This document shows positions 7,085 through 13,951 of a DNA stretch of 14,520 bases, piece by piece. Positions within the stretch are counted from its first letter, which is position 1; the number at the start of each line of letters is the position of its first letter. This DNA comes from Planctomycetaceae bacterium (lineage in GTDB: Bacteria > Planctomycetota > Planctomycetia > Pirellulales > UBA1268): assembly GCA_947453875.1 (NCBI GenBank), contig CANGIH010000013.1:1-14520 (forward strand), in the 5' to 3' direction. The notes beneath the pieces were generated by a model. It did not search any database. It was given only the letters and a program-made list of their open reading frames with translations, and was not told the origin of the DNA. Position numbers and translations under genes: made by a program.

Positions 7085-8551
7085 ATGAATCCGATCCTCG
7101 AACAGAAGCTTCTTGCCACGCGGCGCCACCTCCTGGGCGCGATCGGGGGAGGCATCGGCGGAATGGCACTCGGGTCGCTGCTCGGGCAGCGAGGTATGGC
7201 CGGCGAAGCGACTTCGGGCAACTTCCTTCCGATCGATCCGCTCGCTCCGCGCGTGCCCCACTTCACGCCGAAGGCGAAGCGGATGATCGTCATCCATCTC
7301 ACCGGCTCGCCCCCCCATCTCGACCTCTATGACCATAAGCCGGAGCTCGTGAAGCATTCCGGAGAGGAATGCCCAGCCGAGACGATTCGCGGAAAGACGT
7401 TCGCCTTCACCAGCGGTACGCCGAAGCTCCTGGGGACGCCGAGGAGCTGGCAGCGTTGCGGGGAAAGCGGCATGGAGCTTTCCGACGCGATCCCGAATCT
7501 CCAGCGTGTGGCTGACCGTCTCTGTCTCGTGCGGAGCATGCACACCGACCAATTCAATCATGCTCCGGCTGAATTGCTTCTCTACACCGGTGCCGCCCGG
7601 TCGGGCCGGCCGAGCCTCGGCAGCTGGGTGAGCTACGGCCTGGGAAGCGAGAACCAGGATTTGCCCGGGTTCGTCGTCCTCATTTCGTCGGGTGTCCAGC
7701 CCAACGGCGGCACGAGCAGTTTTGGATCAGGCTTCCTGCCGAGCGTCTATCAGGGCGTGCAGTGCCGCTCGCAGGGGGATCCGGTCCTATACGTTTCCGA
7801 TCCCCCGGGCATGGACCGGAAAATGCGTCGCCGGAGTCTCGACGCCCTCAAGGATCTCAACGAGCTGCAGGCACGGGAACTCGGCAGTCCGGAGACGCTC
7901 ACGCGGATCGCGCAGTACGAGCTCGCCTACCGGATGCAGTCGAGCGTTCCGGAGGTGATGGACATCTCCCGCGAGCCGGCGAGTGTCTTGGAGGCTTACG
8001 GGGCGAAGCCCGGGCAGGCGAGCCTCGCCAACAACTGTCTCCTCGCCCGAAGGTTGGTGGAGCAGGGAGTGCGGTTTGTGCATCTGTTCGACTGGGGATG
8101 GGATTTCCACGGCACCGGACCGGGCGAGGACATCCGCGACGGATTGACCAAGAAGGGAGCGACGTTCGACAAGCCGGCGGCGGCACTCATCGAGGATCTC
8201 GAGGCCCGCGGTCTCCTCGACGACACCCTCATCCTCTGCACGGGTGAATTCGGTCGGACCCCCTTCCGCGAAGGGCGCACCGCCGGTGGCGACATCCTCG
8301 GCCGCGATCACTTTCCCGACTGCTACTCGGTCTGGATGTGCGGTGGCGGCACGAAGCCGGGGCATGTCCATGGGGCGAGCGACGATCTCGGCTTCAAGCC
8401 AGCGGTCGATCCGGTCCATGTCCATGACCTCCAGGCGACGATCATGCACCTCCTCGGCTTCGACCACACGAAACTTACCTGGCGGTTCCAGGGCCGCGAC
8501 TTCCGGCTCACCGACGTCCACGGGACGGTCCTTCGGTCGCTTCTGGCGTGA
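7085..8551 (+). CDS. DUF1501 family protein with twin-arginine leader
   Basis: This 488-residue protein matches DUF1501, related in fold to the alkaline phosphatase/sulfatase superfamily and a regular genomic partner of DUF1549/DUF1553 proteins. The N-terminus has a Tat-like leader: TRRHLLG at 12-18 followed by a Gly/Ala/Leu-rich core to ~34. Signature segments are 'AKRMIVIHLTGSPPHLDLYD' at ~64-83, 'CLVRSMHTDQFNHAPAE' at ~147-163, 'GEFGRTPFREGR' near 385-396, 'GRDHFPDCYSVWMCGGG' from 406, and 'FRLTDVHGTVL' near the end. The conserved Asp/His residues expected for metal binding appear present (D80, D408, H409). The ATG at 7085 is preceded by AAAGGA at 7071-7076. The stop overlaps the next gene's GTG start (GTGA). 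Substrate and activity are unknown; hydrolysis of a phosphate or sulfate ester is inference from the fold. Confidence 0.92.
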   Translation: MNPILEQKLLATRRHLLGAIGGGIGGMALGSLLGQRGMAGEATSGNFLPIDPLAPRVPHFTPKAKRMIVIHLTGSPPHLDLYDHKPELVKHSGEECPAETIRGKTFAFTSGTPKLLGTPRSWQRCGESGMELSDAIPNLQRVADRLCLVRSMHTDQFNHAPAELLLYTGAARSGRPSLGSWVSYGLGSENQDLPGFVVLISSGVQPNGGTSSFGSGFLPSVYQGVQCRSQGDPVLYVSDPPGMDRKMRRRSLDALKDLNELQARELGSPETLTRIAQYELAYRMQSSVPEVMDISREPASVLEAYGAKPGQASLANNCLLARRLVEQGVRFVHLFDWGWDFHGTGPGEDIRDGLTKKGATFDKPAAALIEDLEARGLLDDTLILCTGEFGRTPFREGRTAGGDILGRDHFPDCYSVWMCGGGTKPGHVHGASDDLGFKPAVDPVHVHDLQATIMHLLGFDHTKLTWRFQGRDFRLTDVHGTVLRSLLA

Positions 8552-8990
8552 GTGGCATGGCGATGGAAAACGGGCGACGGTGGCTGACGCTGGCCGTCAT
8601 CGCGGCCTGGATGCTGGTGGGACGAGGTGTCGAGGGAATGGCCGATGGCGCGGCCGCTCGGCCGAACGTCCTCTGGTTCGTCGTCGATGACATGTCGCCT
8701 GACTTCTCCTGCTACGGCGGGAGACTCGTCACCACGCCGAACATCGATCGGCTGGCCAGCGAGGGGACGCTCTTCGAGCATGCCTTCACGACGGCGCCGC
8801 GGTGGGGCCCGATGACGTCGATCTACCGCCGTATTGCCCACGCGACCCGGTCCTCCTCGGGCGGCCTGCCGTGACTCCGGCCCGAAGCCCGAATCGATGT
8901 ACGACAGCGACATGGAGGTCTATGTCGGCGCTGGCAAGCCGGAAGTGGAGAGGACCATCGCCACGATGAAAGCCCGGGAGCTGGGGAAAG
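8548..8990 (+). pseudogene. Sulfatase remnant with internal deletions and frameshifts
   Basis: The start is intact: a signal-anchor-like stretch (WLTLAVIAAWMLVG) and the sulfatase N-terminus 'RPNVLWFVVDDMSPDFSCYG' with the paired metal-binding Asp, then 'TPNIDRLASEG' and 'FEHAFTTAP'. Exactly where the catalytic C/S-x-P-S-R motif should follow, the sequence departs and the frame stops at 8872-8874. A middle scrap resembling the sulfatase linker, 'GPDDVDLPPYCPRDPVL', lies in another frame (about 8808-8861). A C-terminal tail, 'PKPESMYDSDMEVYVGAGKP' followed by 'EVERTIATMKAR', lies in the third frame (about 8882-8980). Family members run to about 450-550 residues, so roughly three quarters is missing, including the nucleophile. 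The GTG at 8548 overlaps the DUF1501 stop as GTGA; ATG at 8557 is an alternative. The exact 3' limit is uncertain. The call as sulfatase is firm for the N-terminus, and good for the tail from family memory. Confidence 0.85.
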
Positions 8991-9034
8991 GAGCCGGCAG
9001 CGCGGCCCGCCCCGATCCTCATCCGCGGAACCGG

Positions 9035-9871
9035 TCACCGAAATTCATCTTCCGTCGGCGGGCGCCGAGCACTACCAGACCGGAGGCGTGCTAGGGCGAT
9101 CAACCCCGGAATCACGAGGATCCAGCCGCCGCCGTTCAAGAAATCCTGGGCCGGGAGCGGCAGGTGACTCGTGACCGGATCGAGGAGGTCGTAGGCCGGC
9201 TGGAGCCGCTCGTTGAAACCCTTCCAGTATCCCCACACGCGGCGGATCGCCGGGCCCTCGTGCGCCCCGAGAGCCTCGATGCGCTGCTGGAGGCCCGGGA
9301 GACCGTCCGGGGCCGCCGCCGCAGCCGCCGCGCGACGGTTCGCGGCGGCTACTCGGCGTGGCACCTTGGCTTCGGCCCCCTTCTCGACGCCGATGACGAA
9401 GCTGAAAAGGAGCGAGAGCACCGCCATCGCGAAGATGTTGAGGAACAGCTGACTGAGGAAAACCATCACGCCGAGGCGGAAGGGGATCTTCCAGAGAAGG
9501 ACCTGAGCGACCCCGCCAGCGCACAGGGCGAACAAAACCGGCAGGTAGCGGATCATCGGCACGTAGCCGAGGACATGCCACTTCAGCCCCATCGGCTCGC
9601 GGATCCAGTTGAAGTATCCGTAGTTTGGCGGGAAGGCGATTCCAAGCCGGGGATCCTGCATGAGGCGGGCAAAGAGGTATCCGGAGAGGTCGTAGACGAG
9701 GAACAGCGCGATCCACATGACGAGGACCGTTTTCACCGCACCGACGACCGTTCCCGGCCCCTCCTCCGTCCAGAAGGCAGTCGTGCGGATGAGCACGAAG
9801 ACGGCGACCGGGATCATCAGCAGCCAGTAAAGGATCGAGAGCAGGGTGGAGTGCTCGATGACGGGGATCAT
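9035..9871 (-). CDS. Hypothetical integral membrane protein, about five TM segments
   Basis: I do not recognise a family. The 278-residue protein has hydrophobic segments near 10-29, 42-68, 99-127, 132-161 and 248-263. Between the fourth and fifth lies a ~85-residue soluble region that is Arg/Ala-rich (a run of seven Ala at ~181-187) and then contains 'RVWGYWKGFNERLQPAYDLL'. Aromatic-rich loops, such as 'FPPNYGYFNWIREPMG' at ~80-95, may be conserved functional parts. The ATG at 9871 has only a weak purine signal upstream. It is the last gene of the - strand series, 70 nt after pilT, so it may be expressed with it. It converges on the sulfatase relic, whose third-frame open stretch runs into its 3' end. 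Function unknown; a membrane partner for the PilT-type motor is only a positional guess. Confidence 0.7.
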   Translation of the reverse strand: MIPVIEHSTLLSILYWLLMIPVAVFVLIRTTAFWTEEGPGTVVGAVKTVLVMWIALFLVYDLSGYLFARLMQDPRLGIAFPPNYGYFNWIREPMGLKWHVLGYVPMIRYLPVLFALCAGGVAQVLLWKIPFRLGVMVFLSQLFLNIFAMAVLSLLFSFVIGVEKGAEAKVPRRVAAANRRAAAAAAAPDGLPGLQQRIEALGAHEGPAIRRVWGYWKGFNERLQPAYDLLDPVTSHLPLPAQDFLNGGGWILVIPGLIALARLRSGSARRPPTEDEFR

Positions 9872-9941
9872 GAAGCGTTGTCTCGCTGTGGGGTGAGCGG
9901 GGGGGCAGGACGCCGTCGGGGGGAAGCGGTGGGAAACAAGC

Positions 9942-11033
9942 TCAGCGCACCAGCCCCGACGCCGTGTCGAGGGTGCTCATCCCGCGGAGGGTCAAGGCCA
10001 CGGCATCGGGGTTTGTCGAGAGGCGGAGCGCCTCGGTGCCACTGATCTGGCCGGCGTTGTAGAGCTCGGCGAGGTGCTGATCAAAAAGCTGCATGCCGTT
10101 GTCGCGATTGGCGATCGCCTGTGGAAGGCTCGTGATCCGTCCCTCGAAGATCGCTTTGCTCACCACCGGAGTGTTCCGCATGATCTCGAGCACTGCGAGC
10201 CGGCCCTTATCCTTGTTTTTGTGGACCGCCAGCCGCTGGCTGATGATGGCGGTGAGGTTGGTTGCCAGTTCGGTACGGAGCAGCTCGCGCTCGTCCGGCG
10301 TGAACATCGCGATGATGCGCTGCATCGTGAACGACGCGTTGGTGGTGTGGATGGTGCTGAAGACGAGGTGACCCGTGTCGGCGGCCTGCAGTGCGATTCG
10401 CATCGTCTCGGCATCCCTTAGCTCGCCGACGAGGATCACGTCGGGATCCTGACGGAGGGCGCGTTTGAGCGACTCCGCGAACGACGGCGTGTCGCGGCCG
10501 ATCTCGCGTTGGGCGACGAGGCTCTTCTGCGACGTGTGGACGAACTCGATCGGATCCTCGACGGTGACGATCCGCAGCCGCCGGGTGCGATTGAGATGAT
10601 CGATCATCGCCGCCAGCGTGGTGCTCTTGCCGCTCCCGGTCGTGCCCGTCACGAGCACCAGACCGCGATGCTCCTGCGCGATTTCCTCGAGGACCTCGGG
10701 CAAACCCAACTCGGCGACCGTCTTGATCCGCAGAGGGATGGAGCGGGCGACGAGGCAAAGGCTGCCCTTCTCGTAGAAGACGTTGATGCGGAAGCGACCG
10801 ACATCCTCAAGTTCATGGGAAATGTCACAGCTCAGATCGGTGTCCAATCTCCGCAGTTGTGCTTCATCCGCCACCTGCCCGACGAGCGAGCGGAGATCGT
10901 CCGCCGTCACCGGTGGGGAATTGAAGGAGACCATCGTCCCCTCGACGCGTACCGTTGGCGGGCTCCCCACCTGCACATGGAGGTCGCTGGCCTTGAACTG
11001 GACGGCGGCCTTGAGCAACCGCTGCATCTCCAT
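9942..11033 (-). CDS. pilT: PilT-type retraction ATPase of type IV pili (PilT/PilU family)
   Basis: This 363-residue protein is the usual length for PilT. The N-terminal PAS-like domain includes 'ASDLHVQVGSPPTVRVEG' at 15-32. The ATPase core shows Walker A 'GTTGSGKST' (130-138), Asp box 'VTVEDPIEFVH' (156-166), Walker B 'DPDVILVGELRD' (196-207, catalytic Glu204) and His box 'TGHLVFSTIHTTNA' (220-233). 'ISQRLAV' and 'GMQLFDQHLAEL' fit the C-terminal part. PilT hexamers power retraction of type IV pili in the cytoplasm. The canonical AIRNLIRE-like retraction motif is replaced by 'VSKAIFEGRI' (291-300), so PilU-like or a divergent subgroup is possible. The start is supported by GAGGAGA at 11041-11047, 7 nt upstream of ATG 11033. 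No other pilus gene is in view. Confidence 0.93.
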   Translation of the reverse strand: MEMQRLLKAAVQFKASDLHVQVGSPPTVRVEGTMVSFNSPPVTADDLRSLVGQVADEAQLRRLDTDLSCDISHELEDVGRFRINVFYEKGSLCLVARSIPLRIKTVAELGLPEVLEEIAQEHRGLVLVTGTTGSGKSTTLAAMIDHLNRTRRLRIVTVEDPIEFVHTSQKSLVAQREIGRDTPSFAESLKRALRQDPDVILVGELRDAETMRIALQAADTGHLVFSTIHTTNASFTMQRIIAMFTPDERELLRTELATNLTAIISQRLAVHKNKDKGRLAVLEIMRNTPVVSKAIFEGRITSLPQAIANRDNGMQLFDQHLAELYNAGQISGTEALRLSTNPDAVALTLRGMSTLDTASGLVR

Positions 11034-11048
11034 GATCGATTCTCCTCG

Positions 11049-11081
11049 TCAACGGTTCGGGATCGTGACCGGGGCCGTTGA
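11049..11081 (-). other. Inverted repeat in the leader of the pilT gene
   Basis: TCAACGG (11049-11055) and CCGTTGA (11075-11081) form a perfect 7-bp stem with a 19-nt loop that includes a further short CGGT/ACCG pairing. The stem ends 1 nt before the Shine-Dalgarno of pilT (11041-11047). It sits between the kinase stop and pilT start and could influence pilT translation or mRNA ends. Confidence 0.3.
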
Positions 11082-11110
11082 TCAGCCCGGGCGGGTCGTG
11101 ATGGCGGCGA

Positions 11111-12766
11111 TCAAACCGGCGCGGTCTCGGACAGGGTTGCCTGCGTGTGGCGATCCTGCCACCAGCGATCGGCCCGGTCTCCATCCCAAGCAGTCGCGCA
11201 CACGCACGCGCTGAGGGCTTCGGCCACCGCCCGGCAATCGGCATAGCGATCCTGCGGCCGCTTGGCGAGGCAGCGGAGGATCACGGCCTCGAGGTCGTGC
11301 GGGAGATCCGCGGCCCGTTCCCGCGGCGGCCTGACAGCTTCCGAGACATGGGCCCGCAGGACATCGGTGGGGGTGTCGTGCTGGAATGGCGGGGCACCGG
11401 TGACCATGAAGTGGAGCAGGGCGCCAAGGCCGTAGACGTCGGCCCGTCCATCGATGCGGCGGCCGGCCACGGCCTGCTCCGGGGCGACGTATTCCGGGGT
11501 TCCGGCGATGGCCCCGGGATCATGATCGGTGCCCGCCGCATCCCCACCGACGGAACCGAGATCGAGGACTTTCGCCACGTCCCCCTGTCCGGCGAGGCTC
11601 GAGACGAGAACGTTCGCGGGATTCAAGTCGCGATGGACGAATCCGAGACGATGGATTTCCGCGAGGGCAGCGCAGATCTGGCGGCCGAGGTAGACGGCCC
11701 GTGCCGCGGGCATGGGGCCCGAATCCCGGACGATGTCAGCCACGCAGAGCCCCGGGAGATACTCCATCGCACAGAACATGGTGCCGTCGTCGGTGCGTCC
11801 GGAATCGAAGATGGTGACCAGATTGGGGTGGGAGATCCGTGCCGCCGCCTGCACTTCCCTGTCGAAGCGAGCGGCGACATCGGGGCCGCCCGGCCTTGCG
11901 AGCTTGAGCGCGCAGGGCCGCTTGAGAAACTCGTGCTCCGCGAGGTACACCGCCCCCCTGCTCCCCTCGTCGAGTTTGCGGAGCAACCGGTAAGGCCCGA
12001 TGGCGGCATCCCCGTCACCATCGGCACCCGCGCCCCGCAGCCACCAGGCGGCGAGCGTCGCGAGCGCCGCCCCCATGATGAGAAACAGGGCATTGGCCAT
12101 CACGATCTGATGATTCGCCAGATCGTCCCTGTCGAGGTGGAGGGTTTCGGCGTGGTGGAGGACGATCCCGTGGCAGAGCATCAGGCTGGTCGCCATCGTC
12201 GTCACGACCTTGGCTGTCGTGGCCGGGCGCCGGGGCATGAAGATCCCGTAGCAAATCATGAGGAGGGTCACACGCAGCACGCCGTTCTTCTGGACGGCCA
12301 CGGCATCGACCAAATCGCCGCGGTCGATGAGATCGACGGCGGACATGTACTGCATCAGGAGCATGAACATCATCTCGTAGACGAACACGAACCCCTCGAT
12401 CCAGAGCAGATGACGGCGTGTGAGATGGATCGGCGAGCGGAGCAGGGCGAACAGGAGCGAGTCCACGACGAACCGGACCAGGAGGGACCACGCTGGCACG
12501 TCGGACGCGGATACCACGGCCGATGACGGCCCGGTGAGCTTGATGACGGCGAAGAGGAGCTGAAAGACAGCCAGAAATCCGACCACGGCGGAGAGACGCG
12601 ACCTGAACGATGAAGCGACGAAGTCTTCCCCGGCCGCCGTTCGGGTCGGGTCGACTGCCGCGGCGCTCGTGTCGGCGGTGCCCTCCGGAGACAGATCGAG
12701 GTCGACGATGCCGTCGTCAGACTCCGTATCGAGCAGTGGGCCGGTTGGGTTGTGGGTTGCACGCAT
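11111..12766 (-). CDS. Membrane-anchored Ser/Thr protein kinase with N-terminal six-TM domain
   Basis: This 551-residue protein has a ~55-residue acidic cytoplasmic lead, then about six membrane segments (near 58-79, 90-109, 119-141, 163-178, 183-203, 221-244) and a C-terminal Hanks-type kinase domain at ~259-520. Visible kinase residues are a modified glycine loop (DEGSRGAVY, 266-274, first Gly replaced), Lys288 in 'CALKLA', Glu304, 'HRDLNPAN' at 378-385, 'DLG' 402-404, 'APE' 428-430 and 'DVYGLG'. The catalytic-loop Lys normally two residues after the Asp is Asn382. The start at 12766 rather than 13051 is chosen because a good Shine-Dalgarno (12774-12780) lies 7 nt upstream and the longer form would run through the neighbouring gene. 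Membrane kinases of this type are numerous in planctomycetes; the signal sensed is unknown. It lies between a zinc-ribbon membrane protein and pilT. Confidence 0.92.
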   Translation of the reverse strand: MRATHNPTGPLLDTESDDGIVDLDLSPEGTADTSAAAVDPTRTAAGEDFVASSFRSRLSAVVGFLAVFQLLFAVIKLTGPSSAVVSASDVPAWSLLVRFVVDSLLFALLRSPIHLTRRHLLWIEGFVFVYEMMFMLLMQYMSAVDLIDRGDLVDAVAVQKNGVLRVTLLMICYGIFMPRRPATTAKVVTTMATSLMLCHGIVLHHAETLHLDRDDLANHQIVMANALFLIMGAALATLAAWWLRGAGADGDGDAAIGPYRLLRKLDEGSRGAVYLAEHEFLKRPCALKLARPGGPDVAARFDREVQAAARISHPNLVTIFDSGRTDDGTMFCAMEYLPGLCVADIVRDSGPMPAARAVYLGRQICAALAEIHRLGFVHRDLNPANVLVSSLAGQGDVAKVLDLGSVGGDAAGTDHDPGAIAGTPEYVAPEQAVAGRRIDGRADVYGLGALLHFMVTGAPPFQHDTPTDVLRAHVSEAVRPPRERAADLPHDLEAVILRCLAKRPQDRYADCRAVAEALSACVCATAWDGDRADRWWQDRHTQATLSETAPV

Positions 12767-12773
12767 CGGTGTT

Positions 12774-12780
12774 TCCTTCC
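12774..12780 (-). promoter_or_regulatory. Shine-Dalgarno of the kinase gene
   Basis: On the - strand this reads GGAAGGA, 7 nt before the ATG at 12766. It decides the start against the extended frame to 13051, which would overlap the zinc-ribbon gene. Confidence 0.65.
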
Positions 12781-12795
12781 TGCAGGAGAGGGGGC

Positions 12796-12826
12796 GTGGT
12801 GCGCGGCACCACCCGCCGGTGGCGGG
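12796..12826 (-). other. Two adjoining GC-rich hairpins between the zinc-ribbon and kinase genes
   Basis: GTGGTGC (12796-12802), loop GCG, GCACCAC (12806-12812) is a perfect 7-bp stem. CCCGCC (12812-12817), loop GGT, GGCGGG (12821-12826) is a perfect 6-bp stem; the two share base 12812. They occupy nearly half of the 65-nt gap, 5 nt after the upstream stop and 15 nt before the kinase Shine-Dalgarno. No T-tract follows on the - strand, so a canonical terminator is unlikely; a mRNA-stabilising or attenuating element fits better. Confidence 0.4.
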
Positions 12827-12831
12827 CCCGG

Positions 12832-13887
12832 TCACTTCGCGGGACCGGAAGGGGGCGGGGGAGTGCCTACCGAACCGGATGGAGGCGACGGTTGATCCGG
12901 CGGGGGCCCCTCGCGGAACCACGATCGCGCCTCTTTCAGACGCCCCGCGAGGTCGCCCCTTTGGCCGCCGAGTTTCTCCTCGAGGGTGCCGACCATCCCT
13001 TCGACCGAGGCGACGACCGACTCCTCGTTCTCCTTGCCGCCACTGAGCCAAGGCACGAACAGATAGGCGACGCCGACCAGGGCGAGCGTGATCGCTGGAA
13101 TGCGCATCCGTCCGACCGTGTCACGGTATCGCCGCCAATCAGTCCACAGGTAGTAGATCGTGCAGGGGGGGAGGAGGAAGAGCGCGCCCCTGAGAGGATC
13201 CTTGCGGAACGACAGGTTCACCAGGCTGGCGATATCTCCCGCGATTCCGACGAGGTTGAGGATGACGATCGCCCTGACCCCGAGCGCTGCCAGCGTATGC
13301 CGGCCGATCATCCCACCAGCGACCGACAGCATGAGGAGGACCAATGACACGGCGTAGCTCGTCTCGCTGATCCAGGTTGTAGTTCGGACCAGCAGATTGA
13401 AGAACCAGCGGTAGTACTGGAAGAGTGGCGACGGTTCGGAAGGTTTCGGCCGCGCGGCATGGGGAGGGGCAGGTGCTGCTGCGGGGGGCAGACTGATGTC
13501 GAAATCGGTCTCTTCGACTTCCGGAAGCTCGAGCGCCTGCACCCGGACCGGCGTCACGGGGCGGAGCTGGTATGCGCTGCTGGATGTGTCAGCCGCGGGC
13601 GCCGACCGGGCCTGAACGGTGGCTGTCGTGCCGCGCTGGGCGGAGGCCGAAGGTGACCGCACGCCCTCCTTCGCTCCTTGTGCGACAGGAGGTGTCCCCT
13701 TGGGGCTCGTAGCCGCGACGTGGCGCTGCCGGGGGGCTGGGGCCGGCGGAATGCTGCCGGAGGGCTGTTGCCCTTCCGGAACGGTCACACGGCGACCGCA
13801 GGAGCGGCAGCGTCCGACTCGACCTGCCTGCGCCGTGTCGGCCACCAGACGGCTCGCGCAGTGCTGGCATGCAAAGGCGAATTTCAA
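12832..13887 (-). CDS. Zinc-ribbon membrane protein of unknown function
   Basis: This 351-residue protein starts with a compact zinc ribbon: C7-x2-C10 ('CQHC') and C27-x2-C30 ('CRSC'), then 'GRRVTVPEG', as in MJ0042-like ribbons found at the N-termini of many planctomycete proteins. A Pro/Ala/Ser-rich, probably disordered linker (~41-155) follows, with one acidic patch (ELPEVEETDFDI). Four likely membrane segments lie near 177-194, 203-223, 233-248 and 264-281. The tail (~285-325) may form a short amphipathic or coiled helix before a Pro-rich end. The start is TTG at 13887, justified by GAGGAGGT at 13894-13901 six nt upstream and by the cysteines starting at residue 7. It sits between a PQQ-like propeller gene and the kinase gene, which share its strand. 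It could be a membrane partner or substrate of the kinase, but that rests on position only. Confidence 0.8.
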   Translation of the reverse strand: MKFAFACQHCASRLVADTAQAGRVGRCRSCGRRVTVPEGQQPSGSIPPAPAPRQRHVAATSPKGTPPVAQGAKEGVRSPSASAQRGTTATVQARSAPAADTSSSAYQLRPVTPVRVQALELPEVEETDFDISLPPAAAPAPPHAARPKPSEPSPLFQYYRWFFNLLVRTTTWISETSYAVSLVLLMLSVAGGMIGRHTLAALGVRAIVILNLVGIAGDIASLVNLSFRKDPLRGALFLLPPCTIYYLWTDWRRYRDTVGRMRIPAITLALVGVAYLFVPWLSGGKENEESVVASVEGMVGTLEEKLGGQRGDLAGRLKEARSWFREGPPPDQPSPPSGSVGTPPPPSGPAK

Positions 13888-13893
13888 GGTCGA

Positions 13894-13901
13894 ACCTCCT
13901 C
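13894..13901 (-). promoter_or_regulatory. Strong Shine-Dalgarno for a TTG start
   Basis: The - strand reads GAGGAGGT, 6 nt before the TTG at 13887. No ATG or GTG between it and the first zinc-ribbon cysteine could serve, which makes TTG the likely initiator. Confidence 0.7.
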
Positions 13902-13951
13902 GAATCGGGAATGCTGTCGGGTCTGGGGGCAGTCGGCCATTTCGTCGCCCC

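Noticed and set aside
8834..9094. 86-residue + strand frame as an independent small gene
   Set aside because: Its middle part matches a sulfatase C-terminus and it has no ribosome-binding site; it is better read as a fragment of the relic.
9311..9340. GCC-rich microsatellite-like tract
   Set aside because: It codes for the Ala-run of the - strand membrane protein; short and imperfect, no further significance seen.
11147..12526. 459-residue open frame on the + strand antisense to the kinase
   Set aside because: The kinase has clear catalytic motifs; the antisense frame has His/Glu/Arg-rich sequence typical of reversed GC-rich codons.
12767..13051. N-terminal extension of the kinase frame to 13051
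   Set aside because: It would overlap the zinc-ribbon gene by about 220 bp and cross two strong hairpins, while a good Shine-Dalgarno precedes ATG 12766.
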